Assembly (NCBI GenBank): GCA_028279425.1
Contig: JANQNV010000134.1
Coordinates: 1 to 64,000 of the forward strand
DNA length: 64,000 nucleotides
Reading direction: 5' to 3'
Source of the DNA: Longimicrobiales bacterium
GTDB lineage: Bacteria; Gemmatimonadota; Gemmatimonadetes; Longimicrobiales; Gaopeijiaceae
Both the position numbers and the translations under genes were made by a program. The notes below the pieces were generated by a model, which searched no databases, was not told the origin of the DNA, and saw nothing but the letters and a program-made list of their open reading frames with translations. This document shows positions 9,468 to 17,862 of the stretch, one piece after another. Positions within the stretch are counted from its first letter, which is position 1; each line of letters begins with the position of its first letter.

Positions 9468-10496
9468 TCACGCCCCCCGGTGTACCCCTCCCTCCAACTG
9501 GAGCCTGAACTCATCCTCGTTGCCGCCCAGCGCCGTTGCGAAGGCCTGTTCGCAGGGTATTCCAAGCTCGGCAAACAGGAGGTCTCTAAATAGGGCGCAG
9601 ACCAGATCAATGAAGCGCGGCGAGACCTCTACCAACGCCCCCTCATGGAGGATCCGAGACCGTAAGCCCTGGATACGCCCCAACTGAAAGAAGTCCCGCG
9701 CTTCCTCCTCCCGGAAGCCGTAGCTGGCGGCGAGCATCCGGATTGCAGACCGGACGTTGGTACTATCGGGCATGGACAGCGCCTCGATCGCGATCCAGAG
9801 CTTCAAGAACGAGTCCTCGGGCCTGCCTTCCTCGATCGCCTGACCATACCACCGCAGAGCGGTCTCGATTGTCCTCTCGCGCCCAGGCGGCAGCTTGCGA
9901 AGCAACCCCACGAGACGAGTGATTTCCTCACGTCGCGTCGCCCGCAAGGCGGCTCCCCGCAACTCGGGAGTTCCAGGAATCCGATGGGCTAGCTGTACAA
10001 ACGATCTAGTCCCGCCCTCAAGCCACCATTCCCAGCTGCCGACGTGCTCCAGCGCCGCTCCGCGGCCCATCACCACGGCAATGATCTCCCGGATCCGCGC
10101 ATTGCGCCTCCGGACGAGCCTAGCCTTTGGCGAGGGACCCGGGCCATGCCGCGCCGAAAGGATGACCATGTGCGTTGAGCATGGGCCGATCTGCAGCCCC
10201 GGGTTCCCGATGCCCCACTTCGCCTGATAGGACCGGAGCACAAGTGGTTCGTAGGGGACGGCACAGTGTACGATCCCCGCGACCAACTCATCATCCTCGT
10301 AGAGAGTCGTCCCGGCATGCGACTCAGTCAGGCTAGGCGCGCTGTACGAAGAACCTCGGACCCCCACGAACCCGGCTCCCTTCAACCAAGCTGACGGAAG
10401 GAGACGGTCGGTTTCGGCAAGGAAACCATGTACCATCGACGCCACGTCCCGCTCGTCCCGCCCCTGACCCTGTGCGAGAGGAGGCAGCGTCGCCAA
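9468..10496 (-). CDS. HEPN-like (Apea-type) domain protein, putative RNase effector
   Basis: 342 aa; C-terminal SFLKLWIAIEALSMPD...IRMLAASYGF...GLRSRILHEGALVEV resembles an Apea-like HEPN with R-x3-4-H motif; TTG start abuts upstream gene. Confidence 0.5.
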   Translation of the reverse strand: MATLPPLAQGQGRDERDVASMVHGFLAETDRLLPSAWLKGAGFVGVRGSSYSAPSLTESHAGTTLYEDDELVAGIVHCAVPYEPLVLRSYQAKWGIGNPGLQIGPCSTHMVILSARHGPGPSPKARLVRRRNARIREIIAVVMGRGAALEHVGSWEWWLEGGTRSFVQLAHRIPGTPELRGAALRATRREEITRLVGLLRKLPPGRERTIETALRWYGQAIEEGRPEDSFLKLWIAIEALSMPDSTNVRSAIRMLAASYGFREEEARDFFQLGRIQGLRSRILHEGALVEVSPRFIDLVCALFRDLLFAELGIPCEQAFATALGGNEDEFRLQLEGGVHRGA

Positions 10497-10499
10497 CGG

Positions 10500-10826
10500 T
10501 CAATCCTGAGCGTTGAGCACGTCAGGGTGCTGCGCGCCCGGCGCCCAGTCGACACACTCCTCGTTGAGTTCAGCGGCGAGCGCCGCCAGTAGGTCCTCCG
10601 AAACCGCCCCACCGAACTCCGCATGAAGCACCTCAGAGGCGTCGTAGGGACCACCAAGCGGATATATGTAGCCGCCCTCCGCCGACTGGTAGGGCATGTT
10701 CTCGGCTGGATCTTCGTACCGCTGGCGGAACCAGAAGAGAGCGATCGCCCTTTGGTCCTCTTGCGGAAGGCCGCGCAACTCTGCCAACGAGAACTCCTTC
10801 TTTGGCGAAGGGTGCGTGTAGGTCAT
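10500..10826 (-). CDS. small acidic protein with GGYIYPLGGPYDASEVL motif, putative partner of HEPN-like protein
   Basis: 108 aa, 3 bp upstream of the HEPN-like ORF on the same strand. Confidence 0.5.
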   Translation of the reverse strand: MTYTHPSPKKEFSLAELRGLPQEDQRAIALFWFRQRYEDPAENMPYQSAEGGYIYPLGGPYDASEVLHAEFGGAVSEDLLAALAAELNEECVDWAPGAQHPDVLNAQD

Positions 10827-10948
10827 TACCTTGCCTTGCGAAATGGTGGCTGGCGTGGTGCCTCTCGATGCTCCAGCAGTTTAGGCGCGGGGGCGATCCA
10901 TGCGCAACGCGAAGAGGCGTCTCGTCACTCCCCTGACACGACGAGCAC

Positions 10949-11659
10949 ATGAGCCTCCAAAGCGAATGGGCCCGAGAGATCCTTGAGCAAAGCACCGGTG
11001 GTGTGGCCTGGGTCGAGACCGAGGACCAGCACGGTGAGATCGGGATCGGTACTTGTTTCCACGTCGGTGACGGCGTTTGGGTCACCGCACGACACGTAGT
11101 GGAGCACCGCAAAGTGCTCTCAGTCGGCACACCGCGGGAGTCCCTCGCAGTCACCGCCGGCACATTGGTCGGGCCGTTCTACCATCCCAACGACGGGGTC
11201 GACGTCGCTGTCTTTCGCGCGCAGGGGTTGGACGCCGCCACGATAGAACTGGGCGGTCACCTCGACGACTGGTTCGGAGACGAGTTCCTCCTTGGGCCGA
11301 TCGTAGTCATCGGCTACCCGCCGATCCCTTTCAGCCGTGAACCGAACCTTGTCGTAGCGTCGGGGGAGGTGAACGCAATCGTGGAGGGGGTGCACCCCTC
11401 GTTCGTGATCTCTGTACTGCCGCGCGGCGGGTTCAGCGGAGGTCCTGTCTTGGCGGAGGCCGACGGAGGCGGCTTCGTTCTTGGGCTCGTGACCCGCTCG
11501 CTCGGCCGCGACGGCCAGCCACTAGAGCTTGGGTTCCACGCAGCACTGTCGGTCGAACCGATCCTCAAAGCGCTTGGCCACCACGGCCTACTGCCACGAG
11601 ACCTTCGGGAGTTGTGGGGAGACCTCTTCGACCCAGGCGATTGGACCGCCCCTGGATGA
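10949..11659 (+). CDS. trypsin-like serine protease
   Basis: Catalytic motifs VTARHV (His), VDVAVF (Asp), RGGFSGGPV (Ser) in expected order. Confidence 0.75.
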   Translation: MSLQSEWAREILEQSTGGVAWVETEDQHGEIGIGTCFHVGDGVWVTARHVVEHRKVLSVGTPRESLAVTAGTLVGPFYHPNDGVDVAVFRAQGLDAATIELGGHLDDWFGDEFLLGPIVVIGYPPIPFSREPNLVVASGEVNAIVEGVHPSFVISVLPRGGFSGGPVLAEADGGGFVLGLVTRSLGRDGQPLELGFHAALSVEPILKALGHHGLLPRDLRELWGDLFDPGDWTAPG

Positions 11660-11736
11660 CTCCCCCCCTTTCTCTCGTCCGGGTTCGCCCACCGCATCTC
11701 GGCCGTGGCCATGATCTAGGGCTCGTAAAGGCAGCC

Positions 11737-13578
11737 TCAGCCTCCCTGAGCGCCGAGCGCGATGTTCGTATGGTGCATGAACCGGAGCCATTCGGCGTCT
11801 CGAGCCGCCTGGCGGGGATCCCGAGCCGGCGGAAGCGCGCCGAGGTCGAGCTGCACGCGTACCGTTCGTTCCTGCGCGAAGACCGGCGCGGGTGCGGCAA
11901 GGCCAGCCCCCACGGGGGCCGAGAAGCGGGTGGCCCCGTAGTCGGGCCCGATGCCCGCGAAGCCGAACGAACCCCCAGCTGCACCGCCGAATGCCCCCGC
12001 CACCTGCCCAGCACCGGGGATGAGGGACAGGAGTCGGAAGACGACCATTCGCGCTGCGATCTGCGCGAGCATCCGGAGCACCTGATCGGTAAACCGCTGG
12101 AACGCGGCCACCCCGTCGAAGACGGCCGAACCAAGTGCGCTCGAGAAGCCCTCGGCGAAGCTGAGCCCGACGGCCTCAAGGTCCGTGAACTGGTCCTCGA
12201 GCTGCTCGCCGAAGCGGAGCATCGACTGGAGCGTGAGGTTCACGGGCTCCAGCCCCTCCCGGAAACGTGCGATCCCTTCCAGGAAGTCGGGCGAGTTCCA
12301 CCGGAAGCCACGTTGCAGGCCCACCGGTGGGTTCTCCTGGTCTCGCCGGTAGGCGTTGACGAACCCACGGGTGAAGTAGGTCTCGCGGTCTCGACCGAGC
12401 AGCCCCGCCCCGGGGGCGCCAATGGATCCGCCGAGTATCCTGTTGAGGCGTGCCTCCGCAGACTCACCCCCACCCCCCTCCACTGGCTTCAGCACGCGCG
12501 GCAGACCCTCTGCCGCCTTCTTCGCGATGTCTTCGAAGGCCTGGAGGTACTCGTCGGCACTCTCGCGGGCGTCCGCCGCGAACCCACGCAGTCCCTCCGC
12601 CGCGGGCCCAACGACGACCCCGAGGAACCTCCGGACGATCCCGAACGGGTTGTTATCGATCCCCGATTGGACGGAAGCGGCGAAGCCGGTCAGCAATCCC
12701 TCGCCAATCTTGCTGCCGATGAACCCGCCCAGGGCCTCGAACGCCGCAGCTGAGTTTTCGGTCCCGGATCGGAGCACCGTGGTCACCTGCTCCGTGAAGG
12801 TCGCCACACGGTCAGCGAAGTCGGCCACGAAATCGCTATCGTTCGCGATCTTCGCCACCTCATCCACGAAGTTCGAGAACTGCGCTCGTACCCGGGCGAT
12901 CTGATCGGCCGCCTTGAGAGCGCCTCCCCCGAACCCGTCGATGAGCCGCTCCGCCTCTGCGAACGCTTCCTGCCGGAAGGCGAGCGCCTTCTGCTCGTCG
13001 GTGAGCGCCCGCACATTGACGCCGACCGAGCGCGCGAACCGCTCGTTCGCCCTCGCGACGTCGAGGGTGATCCCGAGGTCGTCGAGCCGCAGCTTCGACT
13101 GCCGGGCGAGCCCGATCGAGAACTTCTCCAGCGCCTCGGTCGCGTCGATCCCGAGAGCACGCCCGAGGTCCTGGGACACCCGAGCGAGCCGGCCGAACTC
13201 GTCGACCGACCTTGCGGCACCGGTGGCGATGCCCTGGTTGAATTGGGTGATCAGGTCGGTGTCGGAGACGAGCCCACGCGTCTGCTCGCGCAGCTTCCGA
13301 AGGGCACCCTCGGCGTCGCCGGTGACCTGAGCGAAGCCGTTGAGGACGCCCTGAACCCGGCCGCCACGCTGAGCGAATGCGCCCACGGCGACCCCCGCAC
13401 CGAGCGTCGCTACGGAGATCTTGGCGAAGCCCGACGCGACCGAGCGGGCGGCGCGCGAGACCTCGACGGATCTGCGCTGGATGCGCCGGAAGACGGCTTG
13501 GGCTCGCTTCCCAGCCCGCTCGAGATCGTCAGAGTCGCCTCGGATCCGAACCAAGAGGTCCGGTGCCCGGGGCGACAT
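11737..13578 (-). CDS. phage tail tape measure protein
   Basis: LRKLREQTRGLVSDTDLITQFNQGIATGAARSVDEFGRLARVSQDLGRALGIDATEALEKFSIGLARQSKLRLDDLGI is typical of tape-measure N-terminal regions; hydrophobic C-terminal segments. Confidence 0.8.
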   Translation of the reverse strand: MSPRAPDLLVRIRGDSDDLERAGKRAQAVFRRIQRRSVEVSRAARSVASGFAKISVATLGAGVAVGAFAQRGGRVQGVLNGFAQVTGDAEGALRKLREQTRGLVSDTDLITQFNQGIATGAARSVDEFGRLARVSQDLGRALGIDATEALEKFSIGLARQSKLRLDDLGITLDVARANERFARSVGVNVRALTDEQKALAFRQEAFAEAERLIDGFGGGALKAADQIARVRAQFSNFVDEVAKIANDSDFVADFADRVATFTEQVTTVLRSGTENSAAAFEALGGFIGSKIGEGLLTGFAASVQSGIDNNPFGIVRRFLGVVVGPAAEGLRGFAADARESADEYLQAFEDIAKKAAEGLPRVLKPVEGGGGESAEARLNRILGGSIGAPGAGLLGRDRETYFTRGFVNAYRRDQENPPVGLQRGFRWNSPDFLEGIARFREGLEPVNLTLQSMLRFGEQLEDQFTDLEAVGLSFAEGFSSALGSAVFDGVAAFQRFTDQVLRMLAQIAARMVVFRLLSLIPGAGQVAGAFGGAAGGSFGFAGIGPDYGATRFSAPVGAGLAAPAPVFAQERTVRVQLDLGALPPARDPRQAARDAEWLRFMHHTNIALGAQGG

Positions 13579-13724
13579 CAGTCGGCCTCCGGAAAGAGTG
13601 CGTCCCAATTGGCGTTCCACGCCCGAATGAAGGGGCCAGCCGTAAGGCCGATGGCGGTGGCGAACACCGCGTAGGCGAAGCCCACGACAAGGAGCGGGAT
13701 CGCGAGCCAGCGAACGAGAGTCAT
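13578..13724 (-). CDS. small single-TM protein (48 aa)
   Basis: MTLVRWLAIPLLVVGFAYAVFATAIGLTAGPFIRAWNANWDALFPEAD; TGATG overlap with the tape measure start. Confidence 0.5.
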   Translation of the reverse strand: MTLVRWLAIPLLVVGFAYAVFATAIGLTAGPFIRAWNANWDALFPEAD

Positions 13725-13937
13725 CGTCTCACCTCAGGAGAAAGAGTCCCCGCCCGCCGCGATCAACCGGCAGATTTGCCGCGAGGTCGCTACACCTGCG
13801 CCTCGGAACGACGGACGGGGAAACTGGAACTGGGGCGACACGCACGGCGCAGGGAGCGGCCAAACGGGCCGGGAGAAGCCCTCTCGGGCGCGCCCTGCGC
13901 TCACCCCCGAGAACCGCCAGTGCGTGCGTGCCGCCCA

Positions 13938-15269
13938 TCATGCGGCTTCGATCCCGAGCAGTCGCGCCGCCTCGGCCCCGTCGACCCACCCGTACGCCTC
14001 GAGGGCACGAGCGAGCCGCCTGATGCCGCTGTAGTGAGGCGCGACCACATGGCGAGCCTTGGAGATCGCGCGCGGGATGTCGACCACCTTGCCGGTCCGG
14101 TAGGCCTCTTCTTCGATCTCGCGGCGATCGAGGTCGGCGCCCCGGCCGGACTGATCGCCGAACCCGTGCTCGAGCTCGGCCGCGATCCCCGCGGCGAAAC
14201 AGACATCGGTGCGACGCGGCGACCGCTTCGAGAAGGCCTGTCCTCCGCTCAACTTCCCGTCGTCGCCAATCTTCAGGCCGAGGCCGTGTAGGCCGCCGTC
14301 CAGCAGGAAGGCGACGGCGTGTCCGGACTCGTGAATCGCAACACGGCGGATCAGTGCCCGCTCGGCGTCGTCGGCCGCGGCGAAGTAGCGCGTCCACCGG
14401 TCTTCGTCGACCGTGCGGTGACGGCTGGCCGCCGGTGCCGAGGCTTCCGCCCGACGTCGACCCGCCGGTGCCCTGCCCTTCTGCGCCTCGGCGATCACGC
14501 TGTCCAGTGTGGCGACCCGGTCGGCCATCCCCCGCTCGACCGCCCGGTGCGCCGTGAAGGTCCGGCCCTGGCCGAATCGATCGAGCACCGCGGCCCCGGA
14601 CGTGCCCCGCCCCTTCGCGACGGAGCGCACGAACATCCGGTAGTAGTCGTCGATCAGGCTCTGGATGTGGGCACGGGTATCGTCGCCGAGGGGCTCGTAT
14701 CGATGCCCCTCCGCCTTGTGCTCGCCGGCGCGAACCACCGTGACCTTCACACCAGCGTCTGCCATCGCCCCCGACCAATCGAAATGCATCGTGTACACTC
14801 CGATGGAGCCGACTTCGCCCGACGGAGTCACCACGAATTCATCGGCAGCCGAGCCGAGCCAATAGGCGGCCGAAGCGGCGAGACCGTCGGCCACGGCAAT
14901 CACCCGGGTACCCTTCGCGGCCACCTCCCGGATCACCTGGGCGGTCTCTTCCACCGCGTACACCGACCCACCCGGGGAGTCGATCGCGAGCACGATCGTC
15001 GTGACCCCCGGCATGGCACCGACCGACCGGAGCGAGTCCCGGAGTCGATCGAGAGGGACACCGCCGAACACCTGCGTCACCCACGACGCCCGGGGAGCGA
15101 TCACGCCGTGGACCGGAATCACCGCGACGGCCCCGCGGCGGTCGAGCCGGGTGTCGATGGCCCGAGCCACCCGCCAGCCACCGGCGAACAGTCGCCCCAT
15201 CCGGGTCGGGTCGAGCGCCAGGGGTTCGGCCTCCAACTCCCGAGCCGCGGCACGCTGCTCGAACGTCAC
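13938..15269 (-). CDS. S49 (SppA/ClpP-fold) phage-type protease fused to HExxH metallopeptidase-like domain
   Basis: IVLAIDSPGGSVYAVEETAQVI...GLAASAAYWLGSAADEFVVTPSGEVGSIGV (S49) followed by ALIRRVAIHESGHAVAFLLDG (HExxH, M41-like). Confidence 0.75.
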   Translation of the reverse strand: MTFEQRAAARELEAEPLALDPTRMGRLFAGGWRVARAIDTRLDRRGAVAVIPVHGVIAPRASWVTQVFGGVPLDRLRDSLRSVGAMPGVTTIVLAIDSPGGSVYAVEETAQVIREVAAKGTRVIAVADGLAASAAYWLGSAADEFVVTPSGEVGSIGVYTMHFDWSGAMADAGVKVTVVRAGEHKAEGHRYEPLGDDTRAHIQSLIDDYYRMFVRSVAKGRGTSGAAVLDRFGQGRTFTAHRAVERGMADRVATLDSVIAEAQKGRAPAGRRRAEASAPAASRHRTVDEDRWTRYFAAADDAERALIRRVAIHESGHAVAFLLDGGLHGLGLKIGDDGKLSGGQAFSKRSPRRTDVCFAAGIAAELEHGFGDQSGRGADLDRREIEEEAYRTGKVVDIPRAISKARHVVAPHYSGIRRLARALEAYGWVDGAEAARLLGIEAA

Positions 15270-15517
15270 GGGAGGCGGACCGGCTCAGGGATCGTATCCA
15301 GCACCGTCCAGATTTCTCGGCGCAGCTGAGCGAACGGAAAGAGCTCGGCCGACTGCAGCTCTTCAAGCGCCGGAATCGCGGCCCGGATTGCGGCCAGGCG
15401 AGCGCTCAGCGAGTCCTCGGTGTGCTTGCCGAGTGCCATCAGAGCGAAGCATCCGTGTTCCGCCTGGTGGAGGAGCGCCAACTGCGCCTCGACGAGGGGA
15501 TGGAGGCCGTAGTTCAT
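15266..15517 (-). CDS. hypothetical protein
   Basis: 83 aa, ATGA-type overlaps with both neighbours. Confidence 0.5.
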   Translation of the reverse strand: MNYGLHPLVEAQLALLHQAEHGCFALMALGKHTEDSLSARLAAIRAAIPALEELQSAELFPFAQLRREIWTVLDTIPEPVRLP

Positions 15518-16143
15518 TCGTCGTCCCGGGGCGGAGGCCAGAGTTTCGCCCCGAACGGGAAGTAGTGCTCCGGCGGTGGCACGTCGGGGATCGAGACACG
15601 GATGGCCTCGATGCGCGCGGCGACCTCGTCGGAAGAGATCACCTCGAGCTTCAGCGCCTCGGCCTGCTTCCGCGCCTCACGGATGGCTTCGAGCCGGGCG
15701 ACGACGCCCTCATGATTGCTGACTTCCTTCGAGCGCTGCGGGCCGTACTTCGCGGTCTCGGGCTTCACAGCCCGCCCGGCCAGAACGAGCTCGTCGAGCT
15801 CGCCAATGAACTCCGCGATCGCAGGATCCGCTGAGGCGCGGAGCTGCCCCTCGAGTGCATAGATACGATGCTCGAACCGCGACCGAGCCGACATCGACGC
15901 ACTCTGAGCCGCGTTCTCGAGTCGACGTGCTTCGGCCAGCGTGTCGCGGGCAGCCTGCAGCCGCACCTGGGCCTTCTGATGCCGCTTGGCGAGCTCGGGT
16001 AGGTCGCGGTCCCGCTGGCGCCGAAGCTCGGCGACCTCACGGGCGAGTTCGCCCCGCTCCGTGGCAGCCATCTCGGCCGTCTCCCAGGCGACCTGGGCGC
16101 CGATCGAGGTGCCTCGAATCCAGTCGGGGAGGGCGAGCTTCAC
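15514..16143 (-). CDS. coiled-coil protein, possible scaffold/structural
   Basis: 209 aa rich in heptad-like E/K/R/L/A; overlaps neighbours. Confidence 0.5.
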   Translation of the reverse strand: MKLALPDWIRGTSIGAQVAWETAEMAATERGELAREVAELRRQRDRDLPELAKRHQKAQVRLQAARDTLAEARRLENAAQSASMSARSRFEHRIYALEGQLRASADPAIAEFIGELDELVLAGRAVKPETAKYGPQRSKEVSNHEGVVARLEAIREARKQAEALKLEVISSDEVAARIEAIRVSIPDVPPPEHYFPFGAKLWPPPRDDE

Positions 16144-16505
16144 GGAAGGTCTCCGGGGTCAGGGTGCGTTGGTGACACCTCGACCCTAACACCCTGCCGG
16201 CCCGATGACCCCGGACGTTTTGTCCGTGCCCGCTGCCGGCGAATCCGGCGCTCGGCCGCCTCCTCGTTGAGTCCGAGTTTGATGCCGACCAGGCCCCTCG
16301 CCTCCTCCTTCGTCGCTCCACCGGCCTCGAGCACCTGAACGGCATGAGCGAACGCGACGAGCTCGAAGAACCCGGCCAGTACCGGTGCCTCGTGCCACCG
16401 CTCTGGATCCACGCCAAACGCGGCGATCGCCTCGGCCAACGCCATCCGCTGGATGGGCGTCAGCGCGTCGTAGAGCGCATCTCGATCGGCGGTCGGGCGA
16501 GGCAT
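16140..16505 (-). CDS. hypothetical phage-element protein
   Basis: 121 aa, overlapping start/stop with next gene. Confidence 0.5.
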   Translation of the reverse strand: MPRPTADRDALYDALTPIQRMALAEAIAAFGVDPERWHEAPVLAGFFELVAFAHAVQVLEAGGATKEEARGLVGIKLGLNEEAAERRIRRQRARTKRPGSSGRQGVRVEVSPTHPDPGDLP

Positions 16506-16516
16506 GGGCGGTGGGA

Positions 16517-16990
16517 TCAGCCCAGCTCGGCCTCGATGGATCGCAAGTCGGCCTCGGCCAGTGCGACAGCGACGACTGCTTCCGCGACCTCGAAGGGCAG
16601 GAACGACACGCGTCCCTCCGAGCCGCCGCGGAGCCGATACGCTTTCAACCAGACGTGCAGGTGCGGCACGGGGTAGCGCTTCGACTTCCGCGATCCGACC
16701 GACGGGAAGCCCTTCCGCTCGAGGTTGAGGATCTGCCGAGTCGACAATCCCGTCGTCGTCGCGACGTTCGACTGCCGAAGCCAGCAGAAGACGGGGCGAT
16801 CAGCGAAGACCTCGCCCGGCTCGGGCCGTTCCTCCCACGGGAACAACTCGAAGCCCGGGAACAGCTCCGCGGCGGCCTCCTGCGACGGCTTGCTCAGACC
16901 GACCCGGACCGCGAGGCCCAGGGCGTCGGTCGACCATACGCCATCCGTCTGCCGCGCGATTCCGACTCCCGGCTCGAACTCGATGCTCAC
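16517..16990 (-). CDS. HTH protein, possible Nu1-like small terminase subunit
   Basis: NVATTTGLSTRQILNLERKGFPSVGSRKSKRYPVPHLHVWLKAYRLR winged-HTH pattern. Confidence 0.35.
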   Translation of the reverse strand: MSIEFEPGVGIARQTDGVWSTDALGLAVRVGLSKPSQEAAAELFPGFELFPWEERPEPGEVFADRPVFCWLRQSNVATTTGLSTRQILNLERKGFPSVGSRKSKRYPVPHLHVWLKAYRLRGGSEGRVSFLPFEVAEAVVAVALAEADLRSIEAELG

Positions 16991-17114
16991 CGCGCCCCCC
17001 TATTCGAAACGAAGAACTGAGAATCCGCGAACGCTATCTGTAGCGAGACAGGTCCATCGCTCGTACCCCGACCCGCTAACTCGTGACAGGGACCCGCGAT
17101 ACAGCGCCGAGCCC

Positions 17115-17519
17115 TCACGACGCCTCCAGCAACCGAGCCACCTCACCGTCGACGTCGAAGTCAGCCGAGCTCGTCTTCGCCTTCCTCGGCAGCTCCGACC
17201 GCCTGAAGCGCGGCGAGCCCGTGGCTCCGTGGTTCTCTAGCTTCCCCTCGCTGACCAACTCACGGATCCGCCGCTTCGAGTAGCCCGACCAGGTCGAGGC
17301 CTCGGCGAGCGTCAGCAACGCGGCGTCGTGGGCCTCGAGTTCGGCACGCAGATCGGCGATGCACTGGCGCACCGCCTTCGCTTGGGCACTCGCACCGAAG
17401 CGGTCGAGCTCGGCGGCCGATGCCGTCCAGCGATCGAGGAGGGAGTCGAGGGTCATCGACCGTCCTCGTACTTCCGATCGATCGCCGGACCCGTCAGCAC
17501 CTGCGGGTTGCAGTTGCAC
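17115..17519 (-). CDS. excisionase-like/MerR-type HTH protein
   Basis: LLTLAEASTWSGYSKRRIRELVSEGKLENHGATGSPRFRRSELPRK. Confidence 0.5.
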   Translation of the reverse strand: MQLQPAGADGSGDRSEVRGRSMTLDSLLDRWTASAAELDRFGASAQAKAVRQCIADLRAELEAHDAALLTLAEASTWSGYSKRRIRELVSEGKLENHGATGSPRFRRSELPRKAKTSSADFDVDGEVARLLEAS

Positions 17520-17644
17520 GGCCGCCCGAGCCAGTGGGCGCAGAAGTCGTCGTGCCGGATCTCGACGTGGCCGACCTTCCCCCTCAGCTCGGGGCTGGCC
17601 GCGAGGTGTGCCGCGAGCACTCTGAGGTAGTTCGGGAGGGTCAT
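17453..17644 (-). CDS. hypothetical protein (63 aa)
   Basis: ATGA overlap with upstream ORF stop at 17641. Confidence 0.35.
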   Translation of the reverse strand: MTLPNYLRVLAAHLAASPELRGKVGHVEIRHDDFCAHWLGRPCNCNPQVLTGPAIDRKYEDGR

Positions 17645-17862
17645 CGGAGCACCGCCCGAACTGCCCCTACCGGTTCCCCGTTCTCCCCCGGGAACCCATT
17701 ACATGTGGGTTCCGCGGTGGGAACCAGTCGGGCGTCGAAGACGGGAAGCCGCATGGAACTGCGACGGAACCACCCTGGAACCACTTTCGGAACCACTTTC
17801 CCGAAAAACGCCCGGAACCACTTCCGGAACCACCTGCGTGGGCACTCGAAGGCAAGGCTCAT
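17641..17862 (-). CDS. hypothetical 73-aa protein overlapping iteron-like array
   Basis: ATG overlaps primase stop (ATGA); MSLAFECPRRWFRKWFRAFFGKVVPKVVPGWF... Confidence 0.35.
   Translation of the reverse strand: MSLAFECPRRWFRKWFRAFFGKVVPKVVPGWFRRSSMRLPVFDARLVPTAEPTCNGFPGENGEPVGAVRAVLR
17766..17833 (+). repeat. iteron-like array of GGAACCAC repeats
   Basis: Five exact GGAACCAC copies at 17766, 17777, 17789, 17814, 17826 (spacings 11, 12, 25, 12). Confidence 0.6.

Noticed and set aside
13729-13941. 70-aa minus ORF between the S49 protease and the 48-aa TM protein
   Set aside because: ATGA overlap is suggestive, but R/G/P-rich composition does not support a protein call
14319-15329. 336-aa plus-strand ORF within the element
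   Set aside because: Antisense to the S49 protease; composition typical of a shadow frame
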